Source: Microthyrium microscopicum (lineage: Eukaryota; Ascomycota; Dothideomycetes; Microthyriales; Microthyriaceae). From it: a stretch of DNA of 64,000 nucleotides. How positions within the stretch are numbered: position 1 is the first letter of the stretch; every line of letters starts with the position of its first letter. This document shows positions 1 to 13,299 of this stretch, one piece after another. Below the pieces are notes generated by a model. The model ran no database searches, was not told the DNA's origin, and saw only the letters and a list, made by a program, of their open reading frames with translations. The stretch is taken from the NCBI GenBank assembly GCA_010405405.1, contig MU004241.1, forward strand, positions 1,151,359-1,215,358, written 5' to 3'. The translations under genes were made by a program, and so were the position numbers.

Positions 1-741
1 CGATCAAGTTGAGGTCTTTCCACTCGTACATAAGTAAACTAGCCATCTTGTCGCTGCCTTCTTGTTTTTCGAAAGTGACAAGTATATATGGATCTACCTC
101 TCCACCCCATGATTCTTTACTGTACATTCCGGAACATCGTTGCTGGTCTGCTTCTTTTGAGCTCTGCGGACACCTGTCAGTTCAATCTATCCTCGCCGCA
201 ATCCCAAGAGCTGATCGTACCAGAGCTACTTCTGCAGCGCTTATGAGATTCGCCAGCGAGGCCAAAACTGTGAGTATCGACCATTTCTTCATTGTGTATG
301 TGCTTGCCGTTCAACGGCGGAGGATGCGTAATGGTCCAGTCTCCGCAGTAGGGTGTAGGCTGCAGAATCCAGATAGAGCGTTGGGAGGGCGAGAGGCCGG
401 TCCGTCGATTCTTGTAGGACAGAACTATGTGGGCGTCTGTCTTGTAGCGAAGGCGACTAAGGAAAAGGGTGATGAGGTTGGTAGTGTTAAGCTAGAAGTG
501 AAACTGAACATTTACCAAGAGTTCACTCTGATGCCGAGTCGCATGCGCAAGCTTCAGCCAAGTGTAACCAAAATAGCCAAGCGTCGACCCGCCAAGTGTC
601 CACTAAACCACGAAGAGCACTCTACACCCCTTACATAAGCGAGTCAATCTTCATCTTCAATACTTTATGTCCAATTTTCACTCGTCAGTACCAATCTTGC
701 CACTTCTCGAATCAGGACTTGTTTCTCTGCGCAGTTTCGAA
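1..741. other. Upstream region of CTU2, no supported gene
   Basis: An open frame of about 200 codons runs through 9-638 on the plus strand, but it begins at a TTG, its translation has no recognisable domain, and its composition is unremarkable. The stretch may hold the tail or an exon of a neighbouring gene outside the window. The last part is the promoter and 5' leader of CTU2. Nothing firmer can be said. Confidence 0.4.
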
Positions 742-1851
742 ATGACCACCAACGGTCTCTCTCGACCGTGTAAACGCTGCAACGCCCATGAGGCCGCGCT
801 TGTTGTTCGCAACGAGCCGCTATGCAGGTCGTGTTTCACCATCTACATCAACACTAAAATAATCAAACGCATGGAAGCTTTTAGGACACGTAACTCCGCT
901 GAAGGCCACCGACGAAAGTTACTTTTGCCAATATCCTTTGGTGTATCCTCTACATGCCTGCTGGACGTCCTTAGTCGACATATCAAGCAACAGCAAGATC
1001 GCAACGGACGACCGGGCTATAGTCTGATTCTCCTTCATGTAACAGGGGCCTCACTAAGCACGTCAGCTGGAGAAGAGGACAAAAATATTGAGAAGCTTAA
1101 AGAAGCTTATCCCCAGCATCCTTACTTCGAACTTGATCTATCCAGTGTCTATGACTCGGGACGGTCACTGGACCAAGGAAGTCAGGAAGAGGCGGCTTTC
1201 AAGTTGCAGAGACTTTTAGACAGTGCATCTTCTGCAACGTCAAGATCTGATATTGTATCTGTTCTTCTCACGAGAGCGATTGTCAAGTTCGCCATAGCCC
1301 ACGAGTGCGAAGGCATCCTTTGGGGTGACAGCACCACGAAACTAGCCGAAAAGATTCTTGCTGAATCTGCAAAAGGTCGTGGATTCTCACTTCCCTGGCA
1401 GGTCACAGACGGTGAGACCCCGTATGGCATCAATTTCTATTTTCCTGTTCGCGAGGTTCTGAAGAAGGAACTGTTAGATTTTGCCAAAATGACAGATTCA
1501 CGATTGGTTGACTTGATCTCGGACGAAGCCTTTACTCCTGCTCAAGCCCCAGTAAGCTCCAAAAACACAACCATTGATCTACTCATGAAGCAATACTTCG
1601 AGTCTGTCGAAGAGAGTTATCCAAGCATTGTTTCCAATGTGGTGCGCACGAGTACCAAGTTGCAGCCTTCCGTGGTTGGTCTAAGACGTTGCAAATTGTG
1701 CACTCATCCTGTCACCAAGGAGCAACTTGGTATAGAGAGCTGGGAAGGGACACAGGATTCGGAGAAAGATCCTTCAGGTGATAAACTAGAGCTGTGCTAT
1801 GGGTGCTCAAGGACGATACCGGAATCAGCCATCCCTCTTCTTCCAAGATAA
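742..1851 (+). CDS. CTU2: Cytoplasmic tRNA 2-thiolation protein 2 (CTU2/NCS2)
   Basis: Partner of CTU1/NCS6 in the cytosolic complex that places the 2-thio group on wobble uridine (mcm5s2U34) of tRNA Lys, Glu and Gln, downstream of the URM1 sulfur relay. The protein opens with a Cys-rich knuckle (CKRCN then CRSCF), continues with a Rossmann-like adenylation fold starting LLLPISFGVSS, and ends with a second Cys pair set (CKLCTHP, CYGCSRT). The PP-loop signature SGGxDS of CTU1 is absent, as expected for CTU2. It is a single exon of 369 codons. I chose the ATG at 742 (context cgaaATGacc) because the Cys knuckle follows directly; an in-frame ATG at 667 would add 25 residues. Family assignment is secure, the start less so. 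Confidence 0.9.
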   Translation: MTTNGLSRPCKRCNAHEAALVVRNEPLCRSCFTIYINTKIIKRMEAFRTRNSAEGHRRKLLLPISFGVSSTCLLDVLSRHIKQQQDRNGRPGYSLILLHVTGASLSTSAGEEDKNIEKLKEAYPQHPYFELDLSSVYDSGRSLDQGSQEEAAFKLQRLLDSASSATSRSDIVSVLLTRAIVKFAIAHECEGILWGDSTTKLAEKILAESAKGRGFSLPWQVTDGETPYGINFYFPVREVLKKELLDFAKMTDSRLVDLISDEAFTPAQAPVSSKNTTIDLLMKQYFESVEESYPSIVSNVVRTSTKLQPSVVGLRRCKLCTHPVTKEQLGIESWEGTQDSEKDPSGDKLELCYGCSRTIPESAIPLLPR

Positions 1852-2111
1852 TGATCTTAGCATGAGAACAAAGTAAAAGTATCAATCAAGATTTGTTGCA
1901 TGAACAAAGCAGGTATTTTGGTCATTTGTGCGATTGGCATTACATGAAATCGTTATTTATACAATTTTTGTCCCCCGAAGCGTCAGCCAACCTGTAACTT
2001 TCCAATAAAGTCATTATGGTGGACAGAGTGGTTACTCCTGATACTCATATCATCCTATACTGATATGTGGCATCAGACAGCAAGCATCGCAAGAACTCGT
2101 ACTTCCTTCAG

Positions 2112-4931
<2,820 letters not shown>

Positions 4932-5292
4932 ACTGCTGATAGAAGTCCTGCGGATATGAGAGAAGTAGTGAAACACGGATCGAGATTTTGAAGTTGATTT
5001 CTGACAGTTGGTAAGAGCAATGATGGAAGCTGATGAAGCTGAAGGCGGTTTCAAGGTCAAGGTGACACTAGTGTCAAAGCGCGTCCAAATCTAGAAGAGA
5101 TGCGAGATAGACGCGCTGGCACGTGATATATCTTTGACAAGATCCCTGCTAGCTTTATTTACATAAACCACTGAAGTTTGAACTCACGATCCACACATCC
5201 TCCTGGTCTCTTATCATATTCTTGGGTATACGTAGCAGTAGGGGGCTGTTGCTCTTGCATATGTGTTGTAGTCGGCTATAAGTTAACATTCA
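4932..5292. other. RecQ upstream region with one copy of a dispersed repeat
   Basis: This is the promoter and 5' leader side of the RecQ gene. Around 5228-5277 lies one copy of an approximately 50-bp motif (atacgtagcagtag...) that recurs in direct orientation at 6666-6715. No gene is seen. Confidence 0.5.
5228..5277 (+). repeat. Dispersed direct repeat, copy 1
   Basis: A 14-bp exact match (atacgtagcagtag) followed by a diverged stretch ending in ttgtag plus a short tail is shared with 6666-6715, 1,438 bp away. By eye the identity over about 50 bp is near 70 percent. The two copies bracket the minus-strand SNF2 fragment. Confidence 0.55.
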
Positions 5293-5976
5293 TTACTCTG
5301 GAGGAATGCCTATCTTACGGGTAATCATGTCCATAATGTCGTCGAGTACACGAAGCTTTCTATCTTGAGTAGCGGCTAGAAGCTGATCCATAGGGGAATT
5401 ATAGGCCATCAGTCTATAGACGTGACATTCTTGATGCTGGCCGTGGCGATGAATCTGGCCCATCAATTGGAACTCATCTTGCTTGTTGTACTGTATCTTG
5501 CAGATGATTAACTTAGAAGCGCAAGTGATGTTGAGACCAACGCCACCAGCTTTCAGTGACATAAGCAGAGGAGAGCTGGTACTATCAATTGCGAAGATAT
5601 GGTGAGCTGTTGAACGCTCATACGCAGTCATTCCACCATCGAACTGATTGATTTCCCGGTCAGGCGAGTCGCGGCGAAGAGCTTCTTGGATGAGGAGGAG
5701 AAAGTAACGCGATTTCGAAGCGATGATGACTTTTCGATCCGAAAAGTCTTTCCGAATTTCCTTGTAGGTTGCTAGGCAAATCGCGACACGCGGCGACGCC
5801 AACTGCTCGTCGCTCATTCTAGCGACCTTGGTACCAGATTGAGCAAGCTTGACGGCATCTGTCTCTTCGACATTGTGTCCTTCCTCCTCTTCATCTTCAA
5901 CTTGAGCCTCAACGGGAGCTAGATCGCCAGCAAGTGTCTCATACTTACAGTACTGTTCTTCGTAACACAGCAGCAC
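5293..5976 (-). pseudogene. SNF2-family helicase C-terminal lobe, fragment
   Basis: The translation carries the C-terminal half of a SNF2/Swi2-type ATPase motor: a motif-IV-like strand (KVIIASKSRYF), the FDGGMT element of motif V, SLKAGGVGLNIT, and the motif VI region QLMGQIHRHGQ, in which the usual R-x-x-R-x-G-Q is altered. The N-terminal ATP-binding lobe is missing on this strand. Upstream the frame fades into an acidic Glu-rich stretch. It therefore looks like a decaying fragment of a chromatin-remodeller or Rad5-like gene rather than a working enzyme. Related N-terminal-lobe sequence lies on the opposite strand at 7032-8342. Expression as a truncated protein cannot be excluded. Confidence 0.7.
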
Positions 5977-6245
5977 GCATTATTAACGCTTTGTCTCGAT
6001 AGCCGGGCTACGAGAGCTTTTGGATATTAACTTCTCAAAGATGGGAACAATGTGGCTTCTTATTCAAATGATACATCTCAACGGCATGGCTATATAATGG
6101 CGCAACCTTATCATGTCACCCAGACGCTACGCTCGGTCATCGAGTGCTTTATTTGCCATATCGGGCGTTCGGACTGGGAATATTTATTAGATACGATGGG
6201 GATTAAAGCACCTTTTGGTTAGCAGCGGTGGTGGCAGCCATCAGA

Positions 6246-6444
6246 GTTGATGGGAGTACGCCATTCATTTTACCATGCCGATGGGATGATCAAGAGCACC
6301 TGGCATGTGGGATTAATCAGATATCAGTGAGAAAATCTGCTTCAGTTAGCAATGGCCTAAGGAAACCCTGGTATTCGACTTCGGGTTACTATTCTGCGAC
6401 GAACTGCAAGAAAGAGAGCCAATGAATGAAGCGCTCCCATCAAC
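6246..6444. repeat. Possible MITE-like element with 24-nt imperfect inverted repeats
   Basis: The left arm at 6246-6269 begins gttgatgggag and ends attcatt. The reverse complement of 6421-6444 matches it at 20 of 24 positions. A further inverted match (gccgatggga at about 6276 against ctcccatcggc at about 6452) lies around the right arm. The enclosed length of about 199 bp and lack of coding sequence fit a non-autonomous DNA transposon relic. I could not identify a clear target-site duplication, so the element boundaries are uncertain. Confidence 0.45.
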
Positions 6445-6665
6445 CAAGCCGTCTCCCATCGGCTACGTTCTGTTTTTGACTGATTGATTTCACATGATTA
6501 CATAAAAATATTCTTGAATTGCGACCGCCATAAGGCTCAAAGATTACTCTTTTTATGGGTGCGGTGGTAGTCATCCCGTTTCACGGGAGCGTGTTACTGA
6601 TTTCGTCCACCTGTTGGCATTTTACGATTGACATATCCTCTCCTACACAGGCAACAATCTCGAGA

Positions 6666-6715
6666 ATACGTAGCAGTAGCGAGTTGCTGCTCTAAAGCAT
6701 CTTTTGTAGCTGCCT
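6666..6715 (+). repeat. Dispersed direct repeat, copy 2
   Basis: Second copy of the motif described at 5228-5277, sharing atacgtagcagtag exactly and then diverging, with a later shared ttgtag. Same orientation as copy 1. Confidence 0.55.
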
Positions 6716-7031
6716 TAAAGGTCCACGTCTTAAGACATCAGTGTTCTTGACAAATATAGTAAAGCATATTGCGCGCATATTAAATGCTCCACAAGAGCTT
6801 CCGGAGAAAGCAATATTTAACTGTCGTTAGGGATGACATGCATTGCCCGCTCAGACAGTGTATCTACAGTCTAGGTAGGCACTTACTTCCCAAAGCTCTC
6901 AACAGGCCTTGCTAAATTGTTGAGTAGTACCTTTCATTTCTCAAAACCTCATCTCCCTGCCTTTTTCGGCATACACAACGCTCCTCCCTTTTTTTCAATC
7001 AACCCGTTCATTTCCTGCTACATACTACTGG

Positions 7032-8342
7032 AAGCCAGCAGGAGCGAGTGGGATCATAATCGGCTGTGGAGACTCGGCGCGAAATGTTCTCGATTGTCAC
7101 GAGATGGGAATGGGCAAAACAACCATGGCCTACCTAGCAGACTGGCTGGCAAAGGCTCGAGCAGGACGGAGCTGCTTCACTGTGGTTCTGACCACCCGCA
7201 CCCTGATTCCGCAATGGTTCGAAGAGTCGCAAGTATGCTTCAAAGATGTCAGTTCCTATACCCGTGTTACCGTCCCAAACCTAATTGGCTACTCAGGGTG
7301 AGAAGCCACGAGTCTTTATTCTCGAAAATGCGAAGATCACAGCCCTTGAACTGATTAACGGCGACTGGGACTATATGTTGGCCACCTACGAATTTGTAAT
7401 GGCGCAGTACAAGCGCAAACTGAAGTACGAACAGTACTTGAAATTCGCAATGACCAATAGGGACCCCATGGCCCGCAAAGCCTATGCGAAGGTCAACAAA
7501 CTCCCATCCATCCCTCCAGTCCTTCGTCTTCTTCCGGCCTCTATAGAGACTTCAATTTACTATTTCGGCAGCTCATTGTTGACGAAGCGCACAATTTGAA
7601 GAACTGGCGCGGCGTAAAGCATGCCGCCGTCAAGGCCATGTTTTATGCTTCCCCGGAAATGATTACGGGAACGCCACTGCACAACACCTGGACAGATGTA
7701 CCAGGACTCCTGAACCTATTGCCAAAATGAGCCAGTCCAAGGTCCAAAAATAGTATCTGGGACCTTGTTCTAGTGAGCCAGTCACTGAACAAAACCGCCT
7801 TAAGAAATGGCTATGGAAGAGCTGAGCAAGCCGGGAAACTCATGATTATGGTAGTAGAGAATAACAGTATACTCAGACAATGGCTCAAACGAGTAGCTAC
7901 GCGTTTGCAGGTAGGATGCTTAAGGGGAAGCACTGGAAGTAGATCCATAAGCTCCTGGTTCATATGCAATGTTCCTGCTGTGAAACTTCGACAGACTATA
8001 TACAACGGGGATCTATGTCCAAGTGACGAAGAAATTCAATGGCGCACAGAGGACTTACCAATCCTTCTTTCCACGGTGCCTACCAAGGCAAGCACGGTAC
8101 CGCTACCACCTAGCCCATTGACCAACCGCTACTGATATTGAAGAAAGACTTACAAGACGACGAGAATGGTGAGGAAAATGACGACAAAACCCAGGTCTCT
8201 GTATCAAAGAGAGTGCCAAAACCGTCAGGAACTTAGCCCTTCTCGAGTAGATATGATTATCCAAACCTATCATAAAATCCGAGACACCTGGCGCGATGAG
8301 AAGACCATCGTCTTCTCGAACATCTCGCCTTTGCTCACATAG
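7032..8342 (+). pseudogene. Decayed SNF2-family ATPase gene
   Basis: The plus strand encodes the ATP-binding lobe of a SNF2-type motor: a Walker A region read as HEMGMGKTTMAYLADWL (7090-7150), a motif Ia region (VVLTTRTLIPQWF), and Walker B IVDEAHNLKNWRGV followed by GTPLHNTWTDVPGLLNLLP (about 7577-7729). A plausible intact 50-nt intron (7247-7296, GTCAGT to CTCAG) joins CFKD to GEKPRVF. The frame then shifts by one base between about 7515 and 7540, and a stop follows LLPK at about 7729. A short piece resembling the start of the second lobe (IIQTYHKIRDTWRDEKTIVFSN) appears at 8254-8342. With these breaks and the missing C-terminal lobe the gene is almost certainly dead. The normal acidic residue before the motif-I Met is replaced by His-Glu. 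Confidence 0.7.
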
Positions 8343-10273
8343 GCGAAGAGATCTGCTGTCCCCTTTCAAGACCAGCCGGCTATGCCCGAATGTTCACCTG
8401 TGCTTCCAAAGTCATTCTCTGTGTCGCAAAGTACAAGACAACAACAAGACGAGATTCAAATGGTCACTTATGCCCACTGTTATGCCAGAAATGCATTTTA
8501 TGAAAACAAGATTCGTTTAAACAAGGCCAACGCGCGCTAAAAAGGAAGCCTTGATATCTCTCGTTGCGGGATCCCTGAAACCGAGATGGGAATTATCAAG
8601 TGCTATGAGAAGCAGTGAGATCTCGCGATGTGAAATCTCATCTCTCAATATGTCTAACCACAAGCGGTAGCTTCCATCGTGTTCGCTGGGCCCCATTGTA
8701 ACTAATGTTTATCCTAGTAAGATCTCTATGAATTTCCCATTGTCGTATCATAACAATATTGGGCTATCGCATCTGGTAGATACCTACCTCTTTATATACA
8801 TTTGGGTCGAGAAATAGATATACCGTTTGAAGTTTCTGTAACAAATTGTCGATGTTAGAAATGTACTTTAGAGGGCTGTAAGCCTCTCTAGCACTAAACA
8901 TTCAATGTATTGTTCTCGTTAACTGATACATGCACGTGAGCAGATTTGAAAAACAGTCTTCTTCTAGTACAATTGTTTAAGGTAGAAGGGAAAGGCTAAA
9001 TAGGCAGGTGTAAGTAGCGTTTGTCGTGTATATATACATGTGGTTGACAATTTTGTCTTGCCGGAAACGGCATTTGGTCAAATTGAAACGATACAGGTTC
9101 GTTTTTATCTGCACCTTTTGTGGTATTGATCTAACCTGAAGTAGAGAAGGTAAAATTTACATTACGTGCACTGCCGACATGCACTGACCCAATTCTTAGA
9201 TTAGCATGGCCCCTGCACTAAGGATGACACGTGAGCTGCCAACTCAATTTCTATTGATTTACCACTAATCTCTGACAGGCACAATCAAAGAGAGTGAGTC
9301 ACAGCATTGCCATGCAAGCGAATGTATAATTAACAAATAAACAGAGCATACAAGTTTTTCAAGCTTATGATTTTTTTTGGACGTCATCAGGCCTGATTTT
9401 TGGCTGCTGAGGTTTGCTTTCACGTATATATAGAGTACTGACAGGTCATGCCTGTAGGCTCCATGTTCAATTCAGCTAGGGGGCAATTTTATTTTAGGCT
9501 CTACTTAATTGATTATAGATCATTCAGTTAAGAAATGAATGAGGACTTCGATAGTGATTTTATTAACTATATTCTAGAAAGTATTGTACTCTATATAAAG
9601 TATATTTCTTCTACCTGCCGTTATTGTACTCTTTTACCTCGAATTGAACCGTGAACCCCTAATGACTTCTAACCTGTATTATATCTAATTAGTACCTCTT
9701 AGAAGGATTATATGGATTTTGCATCGACCAGAACAATACATTTCATTAGCTATTGTAACAATAGTTTATACGGAGTAAGCTTATTTCTAGCGTATTCATT
9801 AGAAATCATGGCATGGCAAAAAGCAGCACCTTATGAGTTACGACAGCTGTGGACTGGCAAAATAATAGGCGCGCTCCCATCAGCTACCTTGGCTCCCATC
9901 CGTTACATTCTATTCAGACGGTAGAAGCCAAAATTTTGCGAGCGAGCGAGATGATGTCCAAATGACTCATGAGGTTTTTACAGTCTGGCTATATTTTGGC
10001 AAAAATGGCAGGAGCAGACCAGCTTCCTCCTCGTTGTGAGAATGCCTCCCATGTGGTTCTGAATCTTGTTCTAACTTCACTCCATGACTTAGGAGGAGGT
10101 TGCAGACGAACCTGGATCTATGGAAAAGGATACTGCGATACCCACGACCGACAGATACCATTGATAACTCTGGATGTGCCAGCTATTTACAGGCGCCGTG
10201 GTTTTACCTTTGAGATTTCGCAGAGCAATGCTTCAATTGCGCTCGATAATCTCTGTCCATTCCAAGCGCTTCC
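8343..10273. other. AT-rich gene desert
   Basis: No convincing coding region. The part from about 8700 to 9830 is visibly AT-rich, with many TA-rich runs, unlike flanking gene space. A copy of the GCGCTCCCATC repeat lies at 9871-9911. Short open frames at 9712-9924 and 9969-10277 have no recognisable product. The 3' end of the DUF3237-like gene closes the region. Confidence 0.5.
9871..9911 (+). repeat. Copy of the GCGCTCCCATCA repeat
   Basis: The sequence starting gcgctcccatca and continuing to ctcccatc.g.tac.ttct aligns with 6431-6472, including two spaced CTCCCATC motifs; by eye 12 of the first 12 and about 16 of 20 later positions agree. It may be the terminal part of the same transposon-derived family as the inverted pair at 6246-6444. 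Confidence 0.5.
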
Positions 10274-10853
10274 TTAACCCACTGTGCCATTTCCCCCGGA
10301 TCTGAAATCCCACATATCGATGAAAACTCTTGATGTGCCACTCCTTGTCAAGATTCCAACTCCAACGACTTGGTTTAGCCAAGCATAAGTCCCATTCGTT
10401 GCGGTCTCAAATTTCGCGCGCAAGACCGAATGTCCGTCAGTCAGTGTCGGGCCTTCTGTTTGAATATAAACATAAGTGCCATCGTCTGTGAGGAGATTGT
10501 AGCGAGCATCCGGTCGGACAATTCCATTCACATCTGTCAGGCGCCAATCCGCGCCAAGATTGAGTATTTTGCCTAAAATCATCAGTATGGTTTGAAAAAG
10601 TCTGAAAACTTGGCCTTGATGAACAATGTCATGGGTATAACTTACCAGAGAACTTAGGGCCCTTGAATGTACCACCAATGATTGGTATAACAACTCGTTC
10701 TTGTCCAACCGGTATTGCTCCCAGTGAGAACCTATCCCCTAATTCTACATCTGCTCTGTATAGCAGTGTTACTGACGGAGGAATAAGAGGGGGAAAAGTG
10801 ACATTCTGCGCCACGGCTAGGCTGATCAAGCCTAAAAGGCTTAAAGAAAACAT
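10274..10853 (-). CDS. Secreted DUF3237-family protein
   Basis: Two exons, complement(10274-10572, 10646-10853), joined by a 73-nt intron (GTAAGT to TTTTAG), give 168 residues. The N-terminus is a signal peptide (MFSLSLLGLISLAVAQ). The body matches the DUF3237/UPF0311 beta-barrel family: LLYRADVELG, a GGTFKGPKFSGKILNLGADW segment split by the intron, and the later VRPDARYNLLTDDGTYVYIQ. The biochemical role of this family is not established. The start at 10853 is chosen because the ATG opens the signal peptide; an in-frame start 32 codons upstream would hide it. Secretion follows from the leader and is inference. Confidence 0.82.
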
Positions 10854-11508
10854 TACTTTGATGAATTGTGTGTGCTTGGCTTCAATTGTGAAGACAAGAA
10901 GCGAAGAATAGCCTTTTAAAGGTCGATGTAGTTGGAATCTTGAAAGCAAATATAAATTAAAATAGATGAATACTACCGCATTAGTTTTAAAGTTACTGGA
11001 GCCGCTAAATCGATCATGAAAATGCCGCTATAAAGGGCCGAAGGAGGAGAAATATTCAGGGCTCCGTCCCAATTCAGCCTGTGATCACGCATCCCTTGGG
11101 GTTTACTTCTGAAGTGCGATGATTTACGTCCAGGTACATGAGTATGAGTTCTTTCGAGCTCAAGGACACTTACGCGTCCATAATATTGCAAAACTGCACG
11201 CACAAGATCTACGTCAAAACGTCATTTACTCTATTTATTCCTAATAGGAGCCCTTTCCACCAGGAAGAGTTATAAACGAAAAAAAAACATGACCTTCATT
11301 AGTATTAGCTCATCGTGGAGAAACCCGGCAAGCTTGTTAACTCACGATCAGGTATATAGGATAGCATTTTATCACGAACAACAACGATTTTGCAAAAGAT
11401 TCATTAAATCTGGTCTTGAGCCGACGCCTTCTCTCTATATACCGCCCTCTATTACATTATTAACAATTATTGGAATGTTTCTGTGGAGGTGTCCATTGAC
11501 TGAAACAT
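10854..11508. other. Intergenic region
   Basis: Upstream region of the DUF3237-like gene and 3' flank of the CFEM gene. An A8 run sits near 11280. No gene, repeat or clear promoter element was recognised. Confidence 0.5.
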
Positions 11509-13299
11509 TTAAAGTGCAAACAGACCGCCAACAGCCATGGCTAAGAAACCAACAACTTGGTATTGCGTTCTTATGCTTGCAGCCGCGTTGGTGGTTTGTT
11601 GAGCCGGAACTGACGAAGCACTGATGTTGCCACCCGGAACACCAATAGTGGATAGAGTTGGTGTTGGGTATGATCCAGTTCCATTGCCATTGATTGGGTA
11701 AGGAGGTGCGGTAGCAGCTGGAGCGTTTGGCCCGGGAACGATGCCGACAACGGATGATCCACCGACTACAGCAGAGGTGAACCCGACCTGTGGAACGACT
11801 ACGGTTGTCTGAATGGATGTGGTGTGGAACGAAGAAGGAATGGTCTGTCCGGCGGAAGTTCCGGTGGTGTAGGTGCATGGCACGGTAATTGTTTGGTCAA
11901 TAGAGACTGTCGTGACACCAACTGCCGGCACACCACCGGTTGGACCTGCGGTGGCGGTTACTGTGGGTGCGATGGTTACACTGGAGGGGCAGTTGGTGAT
12001 GATGCCTGGGTTGCTGGGGATGAAGGCGGCGCAGATGCCAACGAGATAAGAGACGGCAGCTTGAATCTCACTTTGCGACTGGCCCCAAGCTGAGAGACAT
12101 TGGTAGACGGAGGAAATCAGCTCAGTATCTTTGCAAAAACAGTCGGGGTTGCTGATATCGGAGCAAGAACTGCTGAACATCCAGGTGGAGAAACACTTGG
12201 GAAGAACATCTGGGCAAGATGTACCTGGAAGACTGCCGGAGCCGGATCCCTTGCTGGGTGAAGCTGGAGTAGCAGATTTGGAAGGAGCGAAGCTAGAGAC
12301 AACTTCTACCGAGGATGATGGGCTTGAACCGCCAGCAGTTACGGACGGGCTTGAGCCACCTACGGGAATAGATGGGCTAGAGCCACCAACAGGAGCAGAA
12401 GGGCTTGAGCCACCTACAGGCATAGAGTATGCTGGGGAAGAATAGACTGGGGCAGACGGGGACTGCTCGGGGACAGAGACTGCTGGGGCAGATGAAGGTG
12501 AGCCTCCTGCTACAGAGGACTCGTAAGAACCACCTGGGCTGGATGGGTGAGCTGAGCCTTTTGGTGGCAAGGACTTTGGAGGTGAAGCTGGTGCAGAATA
12601 CGAAGGAGGCCCAGCTGGAGAGGACGACTTCGGTGGTGAAGCTGGAGCTGAGGTAGTGCCAGACTTTGGTGGAGCTGGGCCATTGCAGTCAAAGTCAACA
12701 CCATAGACATCGAAACCACAGTCACCAGATTCGTGGCTAGCGAGCTGGAAGCCGACGCTCTTAGCTCCACCACATTGTGTGTTGGGTACAGATGTCCCTG
12801 AACTACTGCAGGAGTGTACGAAGGAACAGTCTGATCCGTCTTCCATGGTGAACTGGAATTCGATGTCGACATCCCGGTCTGTAGTAACGTGGAACGTCGA
12901 GGGAGAGAAGGCATCGGAGGAGCCACAAGAGAAGCTAGGTCCTTTGGAAGAGCCTGCACTTCCAGATATGCATTTGCCGCTGAATTGGCTTCCAGTACGC
13001 TTTGAAAGATCTCGTTTTCCTTGCTTGTCGTTGCATGTGAAGCCCGAGAACGAAAATGAACTGTAAGAGCTGAAGGAGCCAGTTGCAAGACTGTCGAAGG
13101 ACCATCCACTCTTTTCTTGATCGGAACACTTGTTGTCGGTATTGGCAGGACAGCTGAAGGAGCCAGAATCTAACCAGTTAAGAAACTAAAAACAGTCAGA
13201 TTAAATTGTGCTTCGCGGAAGAAAGGAAGAACTTACCCCTCCAGCTTGACCTTGGCCAGCCAGCAAGGCTGAAAGGAATAATGTGTGTGAAGCTCGCAT
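11509..13299 (-). CDS. GPI-anchored CFEM-domain cell-surface protein
   Basis: Two exons, complement(11509-13185, 13237-13299), with a 51-nt intron (GTAAGT to TTTTTAG), give 579 residues. Order of parts: signal peptide (MRASHTLFLSALLAGQGQA), a Cys-containing N-terminal module of about 160 residues rich in Ser and Phe, a Pro/Ser-rich linker with PPKS and GGSSPS repeats, an eight-cysteine CFEM domain at about 342-420 (from CPDVLPKCF through DCFCKD to IITNC), a Thr/Val-rich stalk, and a hydrophobic C-terminus (VVGFLAMAVGGLFAL) typical of GPI addition. CFEM proteins sit in wall or membrane and several bind haem or act in host interaction; the function here is unknown. The usual CFEM Asp between Cys3 and Cys4 appears as SCSDISNPDC. 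Confidence 0.85.

Larger units (their letters stand above)
5977..7031. other. Gene-poor stretch with inverted and direct repeats
   Basis: No coding region could be supported. The stretch holds the 24-nt inverted repeat pair at 6246-6269 and 6421-6444, and the second copy of the 50-bp direct repeat at 6666-6715. It separates the two oppositely oriented SNF2 relics. Confidence 0.55.

Noticed and set aside
9-638. Plus-strand frame of 209 codons at the left edge
   Set aside because: Begins at TTG, not ATG, and shows no domain; a GTGAGTATCG donor-like site inside suggests at most a fragment of a spliced gene.
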